The notes under the pieces are model-generated. The model made no database searches, had not been told where the DNA came from, and saw nothing but the letters and a program-made list of their open reading frames with translations. Both the position numbers and the translations under genes were made by a program. From ZC4RG29 sp036563875 (GTDB taxonomy: Bacteria > Bacteroidota > Bacteroidia > Cytophagales > Cyclobacteriaceae): a stretch of DNA of 64,000 nt. Below, piece by piece: positions 52,047 to 61,366 of the stretch. Position 1 is the stretch's first letter; each line of letters opens with the position of its first letter. The stretch lies in contig DATCLO010000051.1 in the NCBI GenBank assembly GCA_036563875.1, forward strand, positions 38,752-102,751. The letters are read 5' to 3'.

Positions 52047-53229
52047 CCTTCACATTCTCAGGCAGGAGGGGGTACTCGAACCCATTTTTCAAGTAGTTGG
52101 GATAGATGGTGAGGTGCTTCCTTTTGACTTCTTCGAAAATCATTTGCTTCAGCTTGTCGATGTTCATTCCAGTCTGCGCCGACACGAACACGATCTTGTC
52201 GTAGCCATGCTGGCGATAATAACCTTTCATCTCCTCCAGGTCGCCGCGTTGTTCCAACAGGTCACTCTTGTTCATCACAAGGATGGTGGGAATATCTCCT
52301 GCGCCGATTTCCCTCAGCGTCGTAGTGACTACTTCAATCTGATTTTCATGGAAGGGATGCGCAGCGTCCACCACATGGAGCAGCAAATCTGCCTCGCGAA
52401 CTTCGTCGAGCGTTGACTTGAACGACTCTATCAGGTGATGCGGTAACTTCCGGATGAATCCAACGGTATCCGAAAGCAGGAACGGAATATCTCCGAGCAC
52501 AACCTTGCGCACGGTTGAGTCGACCGTAGCGAACAACTTGTTCTCCGCAAGAACTCCGGAACCCGAAAGCAGGTTCATGAGGGTCGACTTACCCACATTC
52601 GTATAGCCGACAAGTGCGACGCGCACAATGTTGCTTCTCGCCTTGCGTTGCGTTTGTCGTTGCTTTTCGATTTTGGCAAGCCGTTCCTTCAGCACGGCAA
52701 TAGCATTCCGAATGTTGCGCCGGTCGGTTTCAATTTCTTTTTCACCCGCACCACCACGTGTACCGGTGCCACCACGTTGTCGTTCAAGGTGCGTCCACAG
52801 CCTTGTAAGTCGGGGCAACAGATATTGGTTTCGCGCCAGTTCAACCTGCGTTCTTGCTTGTGCGGTCTGTGCCCTTCTCAGAAAGATGTCCAGAATGAGC
52901 AGACTTCGGTCGTACACCTGAACCTTTTCTTCCCTGTCTGCCGGATTGAGCGCACGTTCCAGGTTGCGCAGTTGAGACGGCGTCAGATCATCATCAAAAA
53001 TCACGGCGGCGACATCCTCGGCGATGACCTGTTCCTTCAGCGCTTCCAGCTTTCCCTTGCCAATGTACGTGCGCGCATCAGGCGCAGGCAGTCCCTGCAC
53101 TACCTTTCCAATGCTGTTCAATCCAGCAGTTCGGGCAAGGAAGGCGAGCTCCTGCAGGTGCTCTTCGATCACCTCCGGACGTTCGTTCCGGGTTATTGTT
53201 ACCAGTATTGCTTTATCTCGTTTTCCCAT
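52030..53229 (-). CDS. hflX: GTPase HflX
   Basis: Ribosome-associated GTPase that splits stalled or hibernating ribosomes. The 399-residue protein has the HflX N-terminal domain (residues 1-190, with GKGKLEALKEQV and GPGEKEIETDRR-type motif GAGEKEIETDRRNIRN). The G domain follows: P-loop VGYTNVGKSTLMNLL, switch region ATVDSTVRKV, DTVGFIRKLPHHLIESFKSTLDE and NKSD. Length is normal. It is a single gene. Confidence 0.96.
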   Translation of the reverse strand: MGKRDKAILVTITRNERPEVIEEHLQELAFLARTAGLNSIGKVVQGLPAPDARTYIGKGKLEALKEQVIAEDVAAVIFDDDLTPSQLRNLERALNPADREEKVQVYDRSLLILDIFLRRAQTAQARTQVELARNQYLLPRLTRLWTHLERQRGGTGTRGGAGEKEIETDRRNIRNAIAVLKERLAKIEKQRQTQRKARSNIVRVALVGYTNVGKSTLMNLLSGSGVLAENKLFATVDSTVRKVVLGDIPFLLSDTVGFIRKLPHHLIESFKSTLDEVREADLLLHVVDAAHPFHENQIEVVTTTLREIGAGDIPTILVMNKSDLLEQRGDLEEMKGYYRQHGYDKIVFVSAQTGMNIDKLKQMIFEEVKRKHLTIYPNYLKNGFEYPLLPENVKVEPKG

Positions 53230-53282
53230 CTGAAACTTACCTGCTCAAATAAACAATAAACACGCTTTTTAGGTCCCCCCTG

Positions 53283-53314
53283 TTGCTGAAATCGGTTACT
53301 TTTTGCTATTTTTA
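53283..53314 (+). promoter_or_regulatory. Candidate promoter of the exopolysaccharide cluster
   Basis: TTG at 53283-53285, a 21-base spacer, TATTTTTA at 53307-53314 (last base differs from TAnnTTTG). The glycosyltransferase start codon is about 80 bases downstream, leaving an A/T-rich leader. Confidence 0.4.
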
Positions 53315-53400
53315 GCAATTTAACCTAAGAATTCCCCAATCTAACCGGAATCTTGACCCTCAATACGGGGAAAGGAATTCTCACAACTCAGAGCCTATAA

Positions 53401-54513
53401 ATGAGAATTGCCATTGTCCTGAACACATCCTGGAACATCTACAATTTCAGGATGAACTTGATTCGTACGCTACTGTCATGCGGTCACGAAGTTCACACCA
53501 TCGCTCCCGTCGATGAGTACACCAGGAACCTGGTCGACGCCGGATGCATCCATCACAAAGTAAGGATGGATAGTCGCGGTGCCAACCCGATCAAAGATTC
53601 CGCACTCATCCTTGAACTGTACCTCATCTATCGTCGGATTCGCCCCGATATTATTTTGCATTTTACCATAAAACCTAACGTATACGGAACACTCGCGGCG
53701 GCGGCTTTAAAGATCCCCGTAGTCAACAACGTTTGTGGTCTGGGAACAGTTTTTCTAAAGAACAATCTTGTCTCAGCCATCGCCATCCTGCTGTATCGCA
53801 TTAGCTTTAGGTTTGCCCATAAGGTCTTCTTCCAGAATCCCGACGACTTGAACCTGTTTGTTCACCGCAAGCTCGTACAGGCCTCCCATGCCGACCTCGT
53901 ACCCGGGTCTGGTATTGACCTTGAGCGATTCTCGATGCGGACCTATAAGCGTAATCCCCGGTTTACTTTCCTGATGATTTCGCGACTGATCACTGACAAG
54001 GGAGTCCTGGAGTATATCGATGCCGTGAGAATCCTCCGGAAAGAGGGATTCGAGGCCCGGTTCCAGTTGCTTGGAGCCAAGGACCCGGAACACAAGCGTG
54101 GCATCAAGTCGGAGGTGATCGACGAATGGCATAATTCCGGCATTATTGAATACCTCGGCACCACCGATGATGTCAGGGGTTACATCGAACAAGCCGACTG
54201 CATAGTCCTCCCTTCATACCGCGAAGGCACACCGCGAACCCTCCTCGAAGCCGCCAGTTCGGGGCGCCCGATTATCGCTACCGACGTACCGGGTTGTAAC
54301 AACGTTGTGAAACATAACTATAATGGTTTACTTTGTCATCTTAAGGACGCCGTCGACCTCGCCGAAAAAATGCGCGAAATGGCCTCCCTTGATGAGGACA
54401 ATTTGAGGACATTCGGTGAAAACGGAAGGCAGAAAGCCGCAACGGAATTTGATGAGTCGTTGGTGATCCATAAATATTTGCAGACGTTAAACACACTGAA
54501 AGTAGCGTCATAA
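53401..54513 (+). CDS. Glycosyltransferase family 4
   Basis: GT-B fold sugar transferase of 370 residues acting on the cytoplasmic face, probably in building an exopolysaccharide repeat unit. N-terminal acceptor domain MRIAIVLNTSWNIYNFRMNLIRTL. GT4 nucleotide-sugar domain with FLMISRLITDKGVLEYIDAVRIL, EYLGTTDDVRGYIEQADCIVLPSYREGTPRTLLEAASSGRPIIATDVPG: the E-x7-E-type motif is visible in REGTPRTLLEA. It heads a co-directional cluster and ends 9 bases before the epimerase. Confidence 0.93.
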   Translation: MRIAIVLNTSWNIYNFRMNLIRTLLSCGHEVHTIAPVDEYTRNLVDAGCIHHKVRMDSRGANPIKDSALILELYLIYRRIRPDIILHFTIKPNVYGTLAAAALKIPVVNNVCGLGTVFLKNNLVSAIAILLYRISFRFAHKVFFQNPDDLNLFVHRKLVQASHADLVPGSGIDLERFSMRTYKRNPRFTFLMISRLITDKGVLEYIDAVRILRKEGFEARFQLLGAKDPEHKRGIKSEVIDEWHNSGIIEYLGTTDDVRGYIEQADCIVLPSYREGTPRTLLEAASSGRPIIATDVPGCNNVVKHNYNGLLCHLKDAVDLAEKMREMASLDEDNLRTFGENGRQKAATEFDESLVIHKYLQTLNTLKVAS

Positions 54514-54522
54514 ATTTTTTGG

Positions 54523-55068
54523 ATGCAGATAGTAAAGACCCGGTTCGAGGGATTGGTTGAAATCATACCGACGGTATTCCACGACAACAGGGGCTGGTTC
54601 TGCGAGTACTACACTGAACGCGCATTCAGCCAGATCGGGATCACGACCCGGTTCGTGCAGGACAATCAGTCGTTCACGCGCAAGGGATGCATCAGGGGCC
54701 TACACCTTCAATTGCCCCCCGCTATGCAAGCCAAGCTCGTGTCCGTTATAAAGGGAAGAATCGTCGATGTAGTCGTGGACGTTCGAAGGAATTCCGCCAC
54801 CTTTGGACAGTATTACATGTGTGAGCTCAATGACGAACAGCACAAGATGCTGTATGTACCTGAAGGGTTTGCCCATGGTTTTGCAGCGCTGGAAGACACG
54901 ATATTTTTTTATAAATGTTCGGATTTTTACCGCAAGGAATGCGAGACTGGGATAAAGTGGAACGATCCGAAGCTTGCCATTCCGTGGCCGATAGACAATC
55001 CGGTGATATCAGCAAAGGACGAAGAACTCCCTTCTTTTGAGGAGTTCCAGAGAAAGTCTGTAATTTGA
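54523..55068 (+). CDS. RmlC-like dTDP-4-dehydrorhamnose 3,5-epimerase
   Basis: Cupin-fold sugar-nucleotide epimerase of 181 residues, usually forming dTDP-4-keto-L-rhamnose. The family core is present: PTVFHDNRGWFCEYY, QDNQSFTRKGCIRGLHLQ with the catalytic histidine, VDVVVDVRRNSATFGQY, and YVPEGFAHGFAALED. No rmlA, rmlB or rmlD is adjacent, so these must be elsewhere or the enzyme belongs to a related deoxysugar route. It sits between the GT4 and the export lipoprotein genes. Confidence 0.92.
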   Translation: MQIVKTRFEGLVEIIPTVFHDNRGWFCEYYTERAFSQIGITTRFVQDNQSFTRKGCIRGLHLQLPPAMQAKLVSVIKGRIVDVVVDVRRNSATFGQYYMCELNDEQHKMLYVPEGFAHGFAALEDTIFFYKCSDFYRKECETGIKWNDPKLAIPWPIDNPVISAKDEELPSFEEFQRKSVI

Positions 55069-55089
55069 CAACGTAACGTTGTACCCGAT

Positions 55090-55854
55090 TTGAAGAAACG
55101 ACGTCATACGATCTGGTGGCTTCTGCCGGCTGCTGCTTTCCTGCTGAACGCATGCGCAGCATACAAGCAGAATATCATGTTCCGGGTTCCCGAAGGGGAA
55201 CAACTTGCCCAGGCGGCCAGACAAACCGAAAGGAACTACGTCGTCCAGAAGAACGATCAACTGCAAATCGAGATTTATACCAACCGCGGTGAAAGGATTA
55301 TCGACCCCGACCTCCGTCTTGCGGAAAACATTTCCACTCAGGCTGCCCAAACCCGCCCGGCAGTAACCTACCATGTAGACCTCAATGGCAACGTGAAACT
55401 CCCGATGGTTGGCGAGGTACATGCCGAAGGCCTCACACTCCGCGAGCTGGAAGAAGACCTGGAAAAGAAATTCGCCACGTACTATGCCAACCCCATGGCC
55501 GTTGTGCGGTATCTAAACAAGCGCGTGATCGTGCTTGGCGCTCCCGGCGGACAGGTCATCCCGCTCATGAACGAAAACATGGAACTGGCGGAGATTCTTG
55601 CGCTGGCGAAAGGTATTGACGTCAATGGCAAGGCCAACAACATTCGTGTTGTGCGCGGCGATCAGGTATTTCTTATCGACTTCAGTACGATTGACGGGTA
55701 CCGTAAGAGCAACATGATTATGGAGCCCGGCGATATTGTTTACGTCGAGCCCATTCGGAAGCCTGTAAGTGAAGCGGTTCGCGATTACGGACCGCTTGTA
55801 AGCGTTATCGCGAGTATTGTGACACTGATCGTTGTGATCAACAACACTAAGTGA
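55090..55854 (+). CDS. Polysaccharide export lipoprotein (Wza/BexD type)
   Basis: Outer membrane polysaccharide export protein of 254 residues starting at TTG. The lipobox ends in the Cys of LLNAC. The Poly_export domain comes first (YVVQKNDQLQIEIYTNRGERI, then TYHVDLNGNVKLPMVGEVHAEGLTLRELEEDLEKKF), with an SLBB domain (VIVLGAPGGQVIPLMNENMELAEILALAKG). A C-terminal membrane segment (PLVSVIASIVTLIVVINN) follows. It is shorter than Escherichia coli Wza. Its stop overlaps the kinase start by 4 bases (GTGA). Confidence 0.93.
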   Translation: MKKRRHTIWWLLPAAAFLLNACAAYKQNIMFRVPEGEQLAQAARQTERNYVVQKNDQLQIEIYTNRGERIIDPDLRLAENISTQAAQTRPAVTYHVDLNGNVKLPMVGEVHAEGLTLRELEEDLEKKFATYYANPMAVVRYLNKRVIVLGAPGGQVIPLMNENMELAEILALAKGIDVNGKANNIRVVRGDQVFLIDFSTIDGYRKSNMIMEPGDIVYVEPIRKPVSEAVRDYGPLVSVIASIVTLIVVINNTK

Positions 55855-58178
55855 ACGCCGTGGAAACAGGAACGTTCAAATCCGGTAACACGATTGAAGG
55901 GATCGACTTCAGCAAGCTCCGAACAATCATTCGCAACAACAGGCTTTGGATTCTGGCGATATTCGTCATCATCAACCTACTGACCTACCTCCTGTTTATA
56001 CGGTATTCGCCTGACCTGTATGAATCACATTCGGAAATCAAACTTGACATTCGAAATGAAGCAACAGAACTGGGCATCAACCGACTGGTGGAGGACCAGA
56101 ACCTGAACATCATGTCGGGAGAGATCGAAATCATCCAGTCGAAGCTCTTCCTCGCGCGTGTTCTGGACTCACTAAACATCGACGTCAGCTATTACAACAA
56201 AGGAGAAATCCTCAACTACGAATTTTTCGGGAATCAACCGTTCACCGTTGAGTACACCATTTCACAATACGGGTTCTACGATATTCCAATTTTCGTCGAC
56301 GTTGAAAATCCTGAAACGGTCCGACTCCGAGTCAATCAGGACGGAGCGCCGGTATCTGGCAAATACGGTGAGCCCATCGATCTGGGAGGTCTCACAGTTA
56401 AAATCCACCGCAATCCGAATTTTGTTGAAAGCGGTTTGAATTGCTTCTTCGTGATCAACAGTCCGGAAGTGCTGATGAACTACCTGATGCGCAACCTGAC
56501 TGTCGAGCCGATCAACTTCAATGCAAATACGATTCGCATCTCTTTCAAGGATCACAATCCGCTGAAGGCACAAGCGGTCGTCAATGAAATTGATTCACTA
56601 TACCTGGTCTTTAGCAACGAACAAAAGACACAGGCCAATCGTCAGAAAATTACGTGGCTCACAAACGAACTCAAACAGATCGAGGAGAAGATGAGCCAGT
56701 ATGAAAACTATTTTGAAGACTTCATTCTCGCCAACAAGACCAACAACCTGGACCAGGAACTGGCCAGGACCATCAGCCTCATCCACGAGATCGACTCACA
56801 ACGCTATCAGCTGACCACACGGATTGCGGGCATTAACGAATTGCTTGACAACATGTCAACCGGGGCCTTTCTGGTTAACCCCATGCAACGGCTGTATTTC
56901 CCTCAGGCGATCAATGACAACCTCGACAAACTCAGCCAACTCCAGGCAGCGTTTGATCGTCTTAAACTCTCCTACTCAGAAGTAACCTTTGCTTTCCGCG
57001 AACGCGAGCAAGAGATACGCAACCTTCAGGAGCAACTTACGAAGCAGCTGACGGAACTGCGCGATTCCTGGATGGCTCGTCTCCGCCGCCTCAACGAACA
57101 AAAGCAGCAAGCTGAAAGGGAGTTTGCGCAGATGCCTGACCGAAACACAGAGTTCACAAAGAACCAGCGCTTTTATAAACTCTACGAAGAGTTCTATCTC
57201 ATGCTGATGCAATCCAAATCTGAATTTGAAATTGCACAGGCGGGATCGATTCCCGATTTCAAGATTCTTTCATCGGCTTCGCTTTCCTATCAGCCGATCG
57301 CACCCAACAAACCCATGATTATGGGAATCGGTTTTGTGTTGAGTCTTGTATTTAACCTGTTTTTCATTGGGATCCTGTACCTCGCAAATAACAAAATCAC
57401 GAGCGTTCACGAACTCGAACAACTGCGCCAGGTTCCGCTACTCGGCATAATTCCCGCTTCTCATTATTCCAACGGCGCCGCGTTGCATGTCTTGAGCCAT
57501 CCCAAGTCGATGGCCACGGAGGCGTTCAGGACGCTACGCACGAATCTAGACTTCTTCAATCCTTCAGCCAGCACGAAAACAGTCGCCATCAGCTCAACTG
57601 TTTCGGGTGAAGGTAAATCCTTTGTCGCGATGAACCTCGGTGGCGTCACTGCCCTTTCGGGAAAAAGGGTAGTGCTGCTCGACCTCGACATGCGCAAGCC
57701 TAAGCACAATCTCCCGTCGTCATTGAACAACGGGAGCATGGGCATGAGCACAATATTGATAGGAAAGAATTCGTGGCAGGAATGTCTTGTGAAAACAGAC
57801 GTTCAGAATCTGGATTACATCCCTGCCGGTCCTCATCCGCCCAATCCTTCCGAACTGCTGCTTAATAATGAGTTCAGTAAACTCCTGACCGAGTTGCGGG
57901 AGCACTATGATGTAATCATTCTCGATACCCCTCCTGTTGGACTCGTCACCGATGGTATAATGGCCATGAAACAAGCCGACCTGTCGGTGTATATCTTCAG
58001 GGCGAACTATTCAAAGAAGGAGTTCCTGCACAACCTGAAGCGCATTGTCAATATCAACAAGCTTACCAACATCGCCACGCTTCTCAATGCCATGCCTGTT
58101 AGTGACAAGAAGAGCTATGGGTATGGATACTATGAAGAAGACAGCGGTAGCAAACTGAAATCCATTCTGAAGATATAG
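55851..58178 (+). CDS. Wzc-type polysaccharide co-polymerase and tyrosine kinase
   Basis: Inner membrane protein of 775 residues (GTG start) that controls polysaccharide polymerisation and export. Wzz domain with first membrane helix about 32-52, long periplasmic coiled-coil part (about 250-440) and second helix about 490-510. The cytoplasmic BY-kinase domain has Walker A SGEGKS (Lys589), Walker A' VVLLDLDMRKPK and Walker B VIILDTPP. A C-terminal tyrosine cluster (Tyr756, 758, 760, 761) is the expected autophosphorylation site. A partner phosphatase is encoded next. Confidence 0.95.
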   Translation: MNAVETGTFKSGNTIEGIDFSKLRTIIRNNRLWILAIFVIINLLTYLLFIRYSPDLYESHSEIKLDIRNEATELGINRLVEDQNLNIMSGEIEIIQSKLFLARVLDSLNIDVSYYNKGEILNYEFFGNQPFTVEYTISQYGFYDIPIFVDVENPETVRLRVNQDGAPVSGKYGEPIDLGGLTVKIHRNPNFVESGLNCFFVINSPEVLMNYLMRNLTVEPINFNANTIRISFKDHNPLKAQAVVNEIDSLYLVFSNEQKTQANRQKITWLTNELKQIEEKMSQYENYFEDFILANKTNNLDQELARTISLIHEIDSQRYQLTTRIAGINELLDNMSTGAFLVNPMQRLYFPQAINDNLDKLSQLQAAFDRLKLSYSEVTFAFREREQEIRNLQEQLTKQLTELRDSWMARLRRLNEQKQQAEREFAQMPDRNTEFTKNQRFYKLYEEFYLMLMQSKSEFEIAQAGSIPDFKILSSASLSYQPIAPNKPMIMGIGFVLSLVFNLFFIGILYLANNKITSVHELEQLRQVPLLGIIPASHYSNGAALHVLSHPKSMATEAFRTLRTNLDFFNPSASTKTVAISSTVSGEGKSFVAMNLGGVTALSGKRVVLLDLDMRKPKHNLPSSLNNGSMGMSTILIGKNSWQECLVKTDVQNLDYIPAGPHPPNPSELLLNNEFSKLLTELREHYDVIILDTPPVGLVTDGIMAMKQADLSVYIFRANYSKKEFLHNLKRIVNINKLTNIATLLNAMPVSDKKSYGYGYYEEDSGSKLKSILKI

Positions 58179-58907
58179 GTGCTGGACTGGCTGAAAAAGA
58201 AACGTCGTGCCCCGGGAGACGCGCTGATCACGGACATGCATTCCCATTTGCTGCCCGGGCTGGATGATGGTGTGAAGACTTTGGAGGATGCCGAAGCAGT
58301 CGTGAGGGTGTTTCAGCAGCTGGGCTACCGTAAGTTGATTACTACGCCACACGTAATGCAGGACCATTACCGTAATACGCCGCAAACAATTCTTTCCGGC
58401 TTGGATCAACTGCGCAATCACCTTAAGAAACAAAACATTGAAATGGAGGTGGCTGCTGCAGCTGAATACTACCTGGACGAAGCTTTTATGCGTCGGCTGG
58501 AGTCAGGCAACCCCTTGCTCACGTTCGGTAACAGTTATCTGTTGTTTGAAACGAATTTCATAAGTGAGCCCCTTAACTTGAATGAATTCATCTTTGCGGC
58601 CACCACACGAGGCTACACCCCGGTGCTGGCACACCCTGAGCGATATCTGTATCTTCAGGATAACATTTCACGAATTGAGGACCTGGCCAACCGGGGTGTG
58701 CTTTTTCAGGTAAATCTGGGATCCCTCGCCGGCTTTTATAACAAGGGGGTTCAAAATATGGCCGGGAAACTCGTAGACATGAAGCTGGTTCATTTCCTGG
58801 GCAGCGATTGTCATCATCTCCAACATGCCGAAGCGATAGCCAAGGCAAGCAAGTCGCGTTACTTTGAAAAAGCTCTAAATTTGGACCTGATCAATCACGA
58901 CTTGTAA
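58179..58907 (+). CDS. CpsB/YwqE-like PHP-family tyrosine phosphatase
   Basis: Metal-dependent phosphatase of 242 residues (GTG start directly after the kinase stop) expected to dephosphorylate the Wzc-type kinase. PHP motifs: DMHSHLLPGLDDG (metal histidines), ITTPHVMQDHY, AAEYYLDE, VLAHPERY and FLGSDCHH. This is the Bacteroidota/Gram-positive type of enzyme, not the low-molecular-weight Wzb type. Its position right after the kinase supports the pairing. Confidence 0.93.
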   Translation: MLDWLKKKRRAPGDALITDMHSHLLPGLDDGVKTLEDAEAVVRVFQQLGYRKLITTPHVMQDHYRNTPQTILSGLDQLRNHLKKQNIEMEVAAAAEYYLDEAFMRRLESGNPLLTFGNSYLLFETNFISEPLNLNEFIFAATTRGYTPVLAHPERYLYLQDNISRIEDLANRGVLFQVNLGSLAGFYNKGVQNMAGKLVDMKLVHFLGSDCHHLQHAEAIAKASKSRYFEKALNLDLINHDL

Positions 58908-58910
58908 ATC

Positions 58911-59897
58911 ATGGTGGTGGTAACCGGGGCTAATGGCCTCTTGGGAAGCTATGTAATCCGTAAACTGCTCACGGCGGGCGAGCCATTCCGTGGCCTTAAG
59001 CGGGAAGGAAGCGACACAAGCCTCCTCAGCGACCTGGAAGGCCAGATTAGATGGGATAATGTCGACATCCGGGACACAGAGGCCGTTTACGATGCCCTGG
59101 AAGGCGCCACGAAGGTCATCCACTGCGCCGCCCTGGTTTCTTTTAACCCCTCCGACAAGCGCAAGCTCTACGAGACAAATGTCGTCGGCACGCGGAACGT
59201 CGTCAACGCCTGCCTTGAAAACAAGGTGCAACGGCTTGTACATGTGAGTTCTGTTGGCGCTATCGGACGGCAAAAGAACGTACGGGCCACGGACGAGACC
59301 GGAAAATGGGTGCCAGGACCTATGAACACCGCTTATGGCGAATCCAAGTACCTTGCGGAGCTTGAGGTGATGCGTGGGTGCGAGGAGGGACTGGATGCTG
59401 TTATTGTCAACCCGTCAGTGATTCTGGGGCCTGGCCTCCCTGAGCGAAGCAGCGCACGAATTTTGCAGTATGTATGGAAAGGAAGGCGGTTTTACCCTGA
59501 GGGCAGGATGAACTACATATCTGTTCAGGACGCCGCCGAGATCATATACAGATTGTTGAGGGAAGGCGACAAAGGAGAGCGATTCATTGCCAGTGCGGGG
59601 ACTATTTCTTACAAGGAGGTGTTTGAAAAGATCGCACGGCACCTTAGTCGGAAGTCGCCCTCTATCAGATTGAGTACCAGGCTTTTACCTCTACTCGTCT
59701 GGGCAGACCGGTTGCGTTCGGCGGTTTTGGGCACGCCCCCGGGGTTAACCCGCGACCTTCTGACAGGAATCCTTTCCCCTGTTTCCTTTCAGAACGATAA
59801 GATCAAAAAGGCCCTGAATTTCGAATTTCAATCGATTGATGAGACGATTGAATGGTGCTGTCAAACTTACGTGCGGCAGCTTGCCGGGAAAAAATAG
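58911..59897 (+). CDS. NAD(P)-dependent epimerase/dehydratase (extended SDR family)
   Basis: Oxidoreductase or epimerase of 328 residues. Rossmann motif VTGANGLLGSYVI at residues 4-16. Catalytic motif with YGESK: Tyr and Lys of the YxxxK pair in NTAYGESKYLAELEV. Downstream NPSVILGPG is typical of the 3-beta-HSD/dihydroflavonol reductase-like branch. The substrate is unknown. It starts 3 bases after the phosphatase gene, so it is probably co-transcribed with the polysaccharide genes, though it may serve another pathway. Confidence 0.88.
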   Translation: MVVVTGANGLLGSYVIRKLLTAGEPFRGLKREGSDTSLLSDLEGQIRWDNVDIRDTEAVYDALEGATKVIHCAALVSFNPSDKRKLYETNVVGTRNVVNACLENKVQRLVHVSSVGAIGRQKNVRATDETGKWVPGPMNTAYGESKYLAELEVMRGCEEGLDAVIVNPSVILGPGLPERSSARILQYVWKGRRFYPEGRMNYISVQDAAEIIYRLLREGDKGERFIASAGTISYKEVFEKIARHLSRKSPSIRLSTRLLPLLVWADRLRSAVLGTPPGLTRDLLTGILSPVSFQNDKIKKALNFEFQSIDETIEWCCQTYVRQLAGKK

Positions 59898-59903
59898 CCG
59901 GAC

Positions 59904-59927
59904 TTTCCGCAAAGGGTAATGCGGAAA
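59904..59927 (+). terminator. Hairpin after the polysaccharide cluster
   Basis: TTTCCGCA (59904-59911) pairs exactly with TGCGGAAA (59920-59927), 7 bases after the SDR stop, followed by the weak T-rich TATCTAATTTTAG. It probably separates the cluster from the TPR gene. The TAATTTTA after it may be part of the next promoter. Confidence 0.55.
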
Positions 59928-59959
59928 TATCTAATTTTAGAAAACTCTGATACAGACAA

Positions 59960-61366
59960 ATGCCGAGAGAATATCGTAAGCGTGAGGAAGAAAATGAGTT
60001 AATTCGGCGGTTTGAGGATCATCTTCGCAAGAAAAAACCGGGTCTCTTTGACCTGGAGTCCTACGAACAGATCATAGACTATTACCTGTTCCGGGGTAAG
60101 CATAACAAGGCACTTCAGGCCGTCAATCAGGCTATCTCACAATACCCGTTTTCGACCGAACTGCTGACGGTAAAGGCACAGATTCTGTCAAATCTTGAAG
60201 AATACGATCAGGCATTGGAACTGCTCGAACAGGCCGGTGCTCTTCAGCCGAATGACCCTGAGGTTTACCTGACAACCGGTTCCATCCTGGCGCTCCAGGG
60301 CAAGTTCCGCGAAGCGATCGAGTGCTATGAACGCGCCCTTGATCTTGCAGAAGATAAGGATGAAGTGTGGTACAACATCGGCTTAGCGTACCAGAACCTT
60401 GAAGACTACCCCGCGGCTGTCGAGGCTTACAAGAAGGCGATCGAAGTAAACCTTAATCACGAAGGTGCACTGTACGAGCTTGCTTATTGTCTTGATGTGT
60501 CGGGGCAGTTGGAAAAAAGCATTGACTACTATAAGAAGTTCATCGACGAAGATCCCTATTCCGCTGCAGCGTGGTACAACCTCGGTATTGTTCATAACAA
60601 GCTTGAACAGTACGAAGAAGCGCTGCAGGCATACGACTACGCTGTGACGATAGACGATACGTTTGCGTCGGCGTACTTCAACATGGGGAACACGTACATG
60701 AACCTTCAGCAGTATACGAAGGCGCTGGATGCTTTTAAGAAGACAATTGATCTTGAAGGACCAAGTCCTGAAGTGTATTGCTGCCTGGGTGCTGCGTATG
60801 AAGCACTCGAACAGTATGAGCTTGGATTAAAATATTTCCAAAAAGCTGCAAAGCTTGATAACCTGTATGATGAGGCGCTCTTTGGTGCCGGCGCGTGCCT
60901 CGAAAAACAGGAGAAGTGGTATCAGGCCCTGCACTTTTATAACAAGGCGCTGAAACTAAACTCGGAAAACCCTGAGTACTGGAAGGCGGTAGCCCATGCG
61001 GAGTTTAAACTCGGCAACACGGTATCGAGCCTTGATGCTTATGAGGAGGCTGCAAAGCTTGATCCGGGTGATAAGGAGATCTGGCTGAACTGGTCTTACA
61101 TCTATTTTGAACAGGGTAATTACGCCCGTGCGATCGACACCCTCCTTCAGGGCTTCGAGGAAATACCTGATGACCCCGAATTTTTTTACCGCATGACGGT
61201 ATACCTGATAGAACAGGGCCAATTTAAGGAAGCCTTTAATTATTTGGAAAATGCCTTAATTTTGGACTTCGATGGTCATACAACCCTGTTTGAATTTTTT
61301 CCGAAGATCGAAACGCAGAAGGCGTTGTACAAGATCATCGATCAATTTAGAAAGAACAACACTTAA
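59960..61366 (+). CDS. Large tetratricopeptide repeat protein
   Basis: Cytoplasmic 468-residue protein with a charged N-terminus (PREYRKREEENELIRRFEDHL) and about 11-12 consecutive TPRs from residue 35 to the end. Typical units are VWYNIGLAYQNLEDYPAAVEAYKKAIE and AWYNLGIVHNKLEQYEEALQAYDYAV. No enzyme or membrane segment is present. Its stop shares a base with the next start (TAATG), so it is translated together with phosphosulfolactate synthase. The reason for that pairing is unknown. Confidence 0.9.
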   Translation: MPREYRKREEENELIRRFEDHLRKKKPGLFDLESYEQIIDYYLFRGKHNKALQAVNQAISQYPFSTELLTVKAQILSNLEEYDQALELLEQAGALQPNDPEVYLTTGSILALQGKFREAIECYERALDLAEDKDEVWYNIGLAYQNLEDYPAAVEAYKKAIEVNLNHEGALYELAYCLDVSGQLEKSIDYYKKFIDEDPYSAAAWYNLGIVHNKLEQYEEALQAYDYAVTIDDTFASAYFNMGNTYMNLQQYTKALDAFKKTIDLEGPSPEVYCCLGAAYEALEQYELGLKYFQKAAKLDNLYDEALFGAGACLEKQEKWYQALHFYNKALKLNSENPEYWKAVAHAEFKLGNTVSSLDAYEEAAKLDPGDKEIWLNWSYIYFEQGNYARAIDTLLQGFEEIPDDPEFFYRMTVYLIEQGQFKEAFNYLENALILDFDGHTTLFEFFPKIETQKALYKIIDQFRKNNT

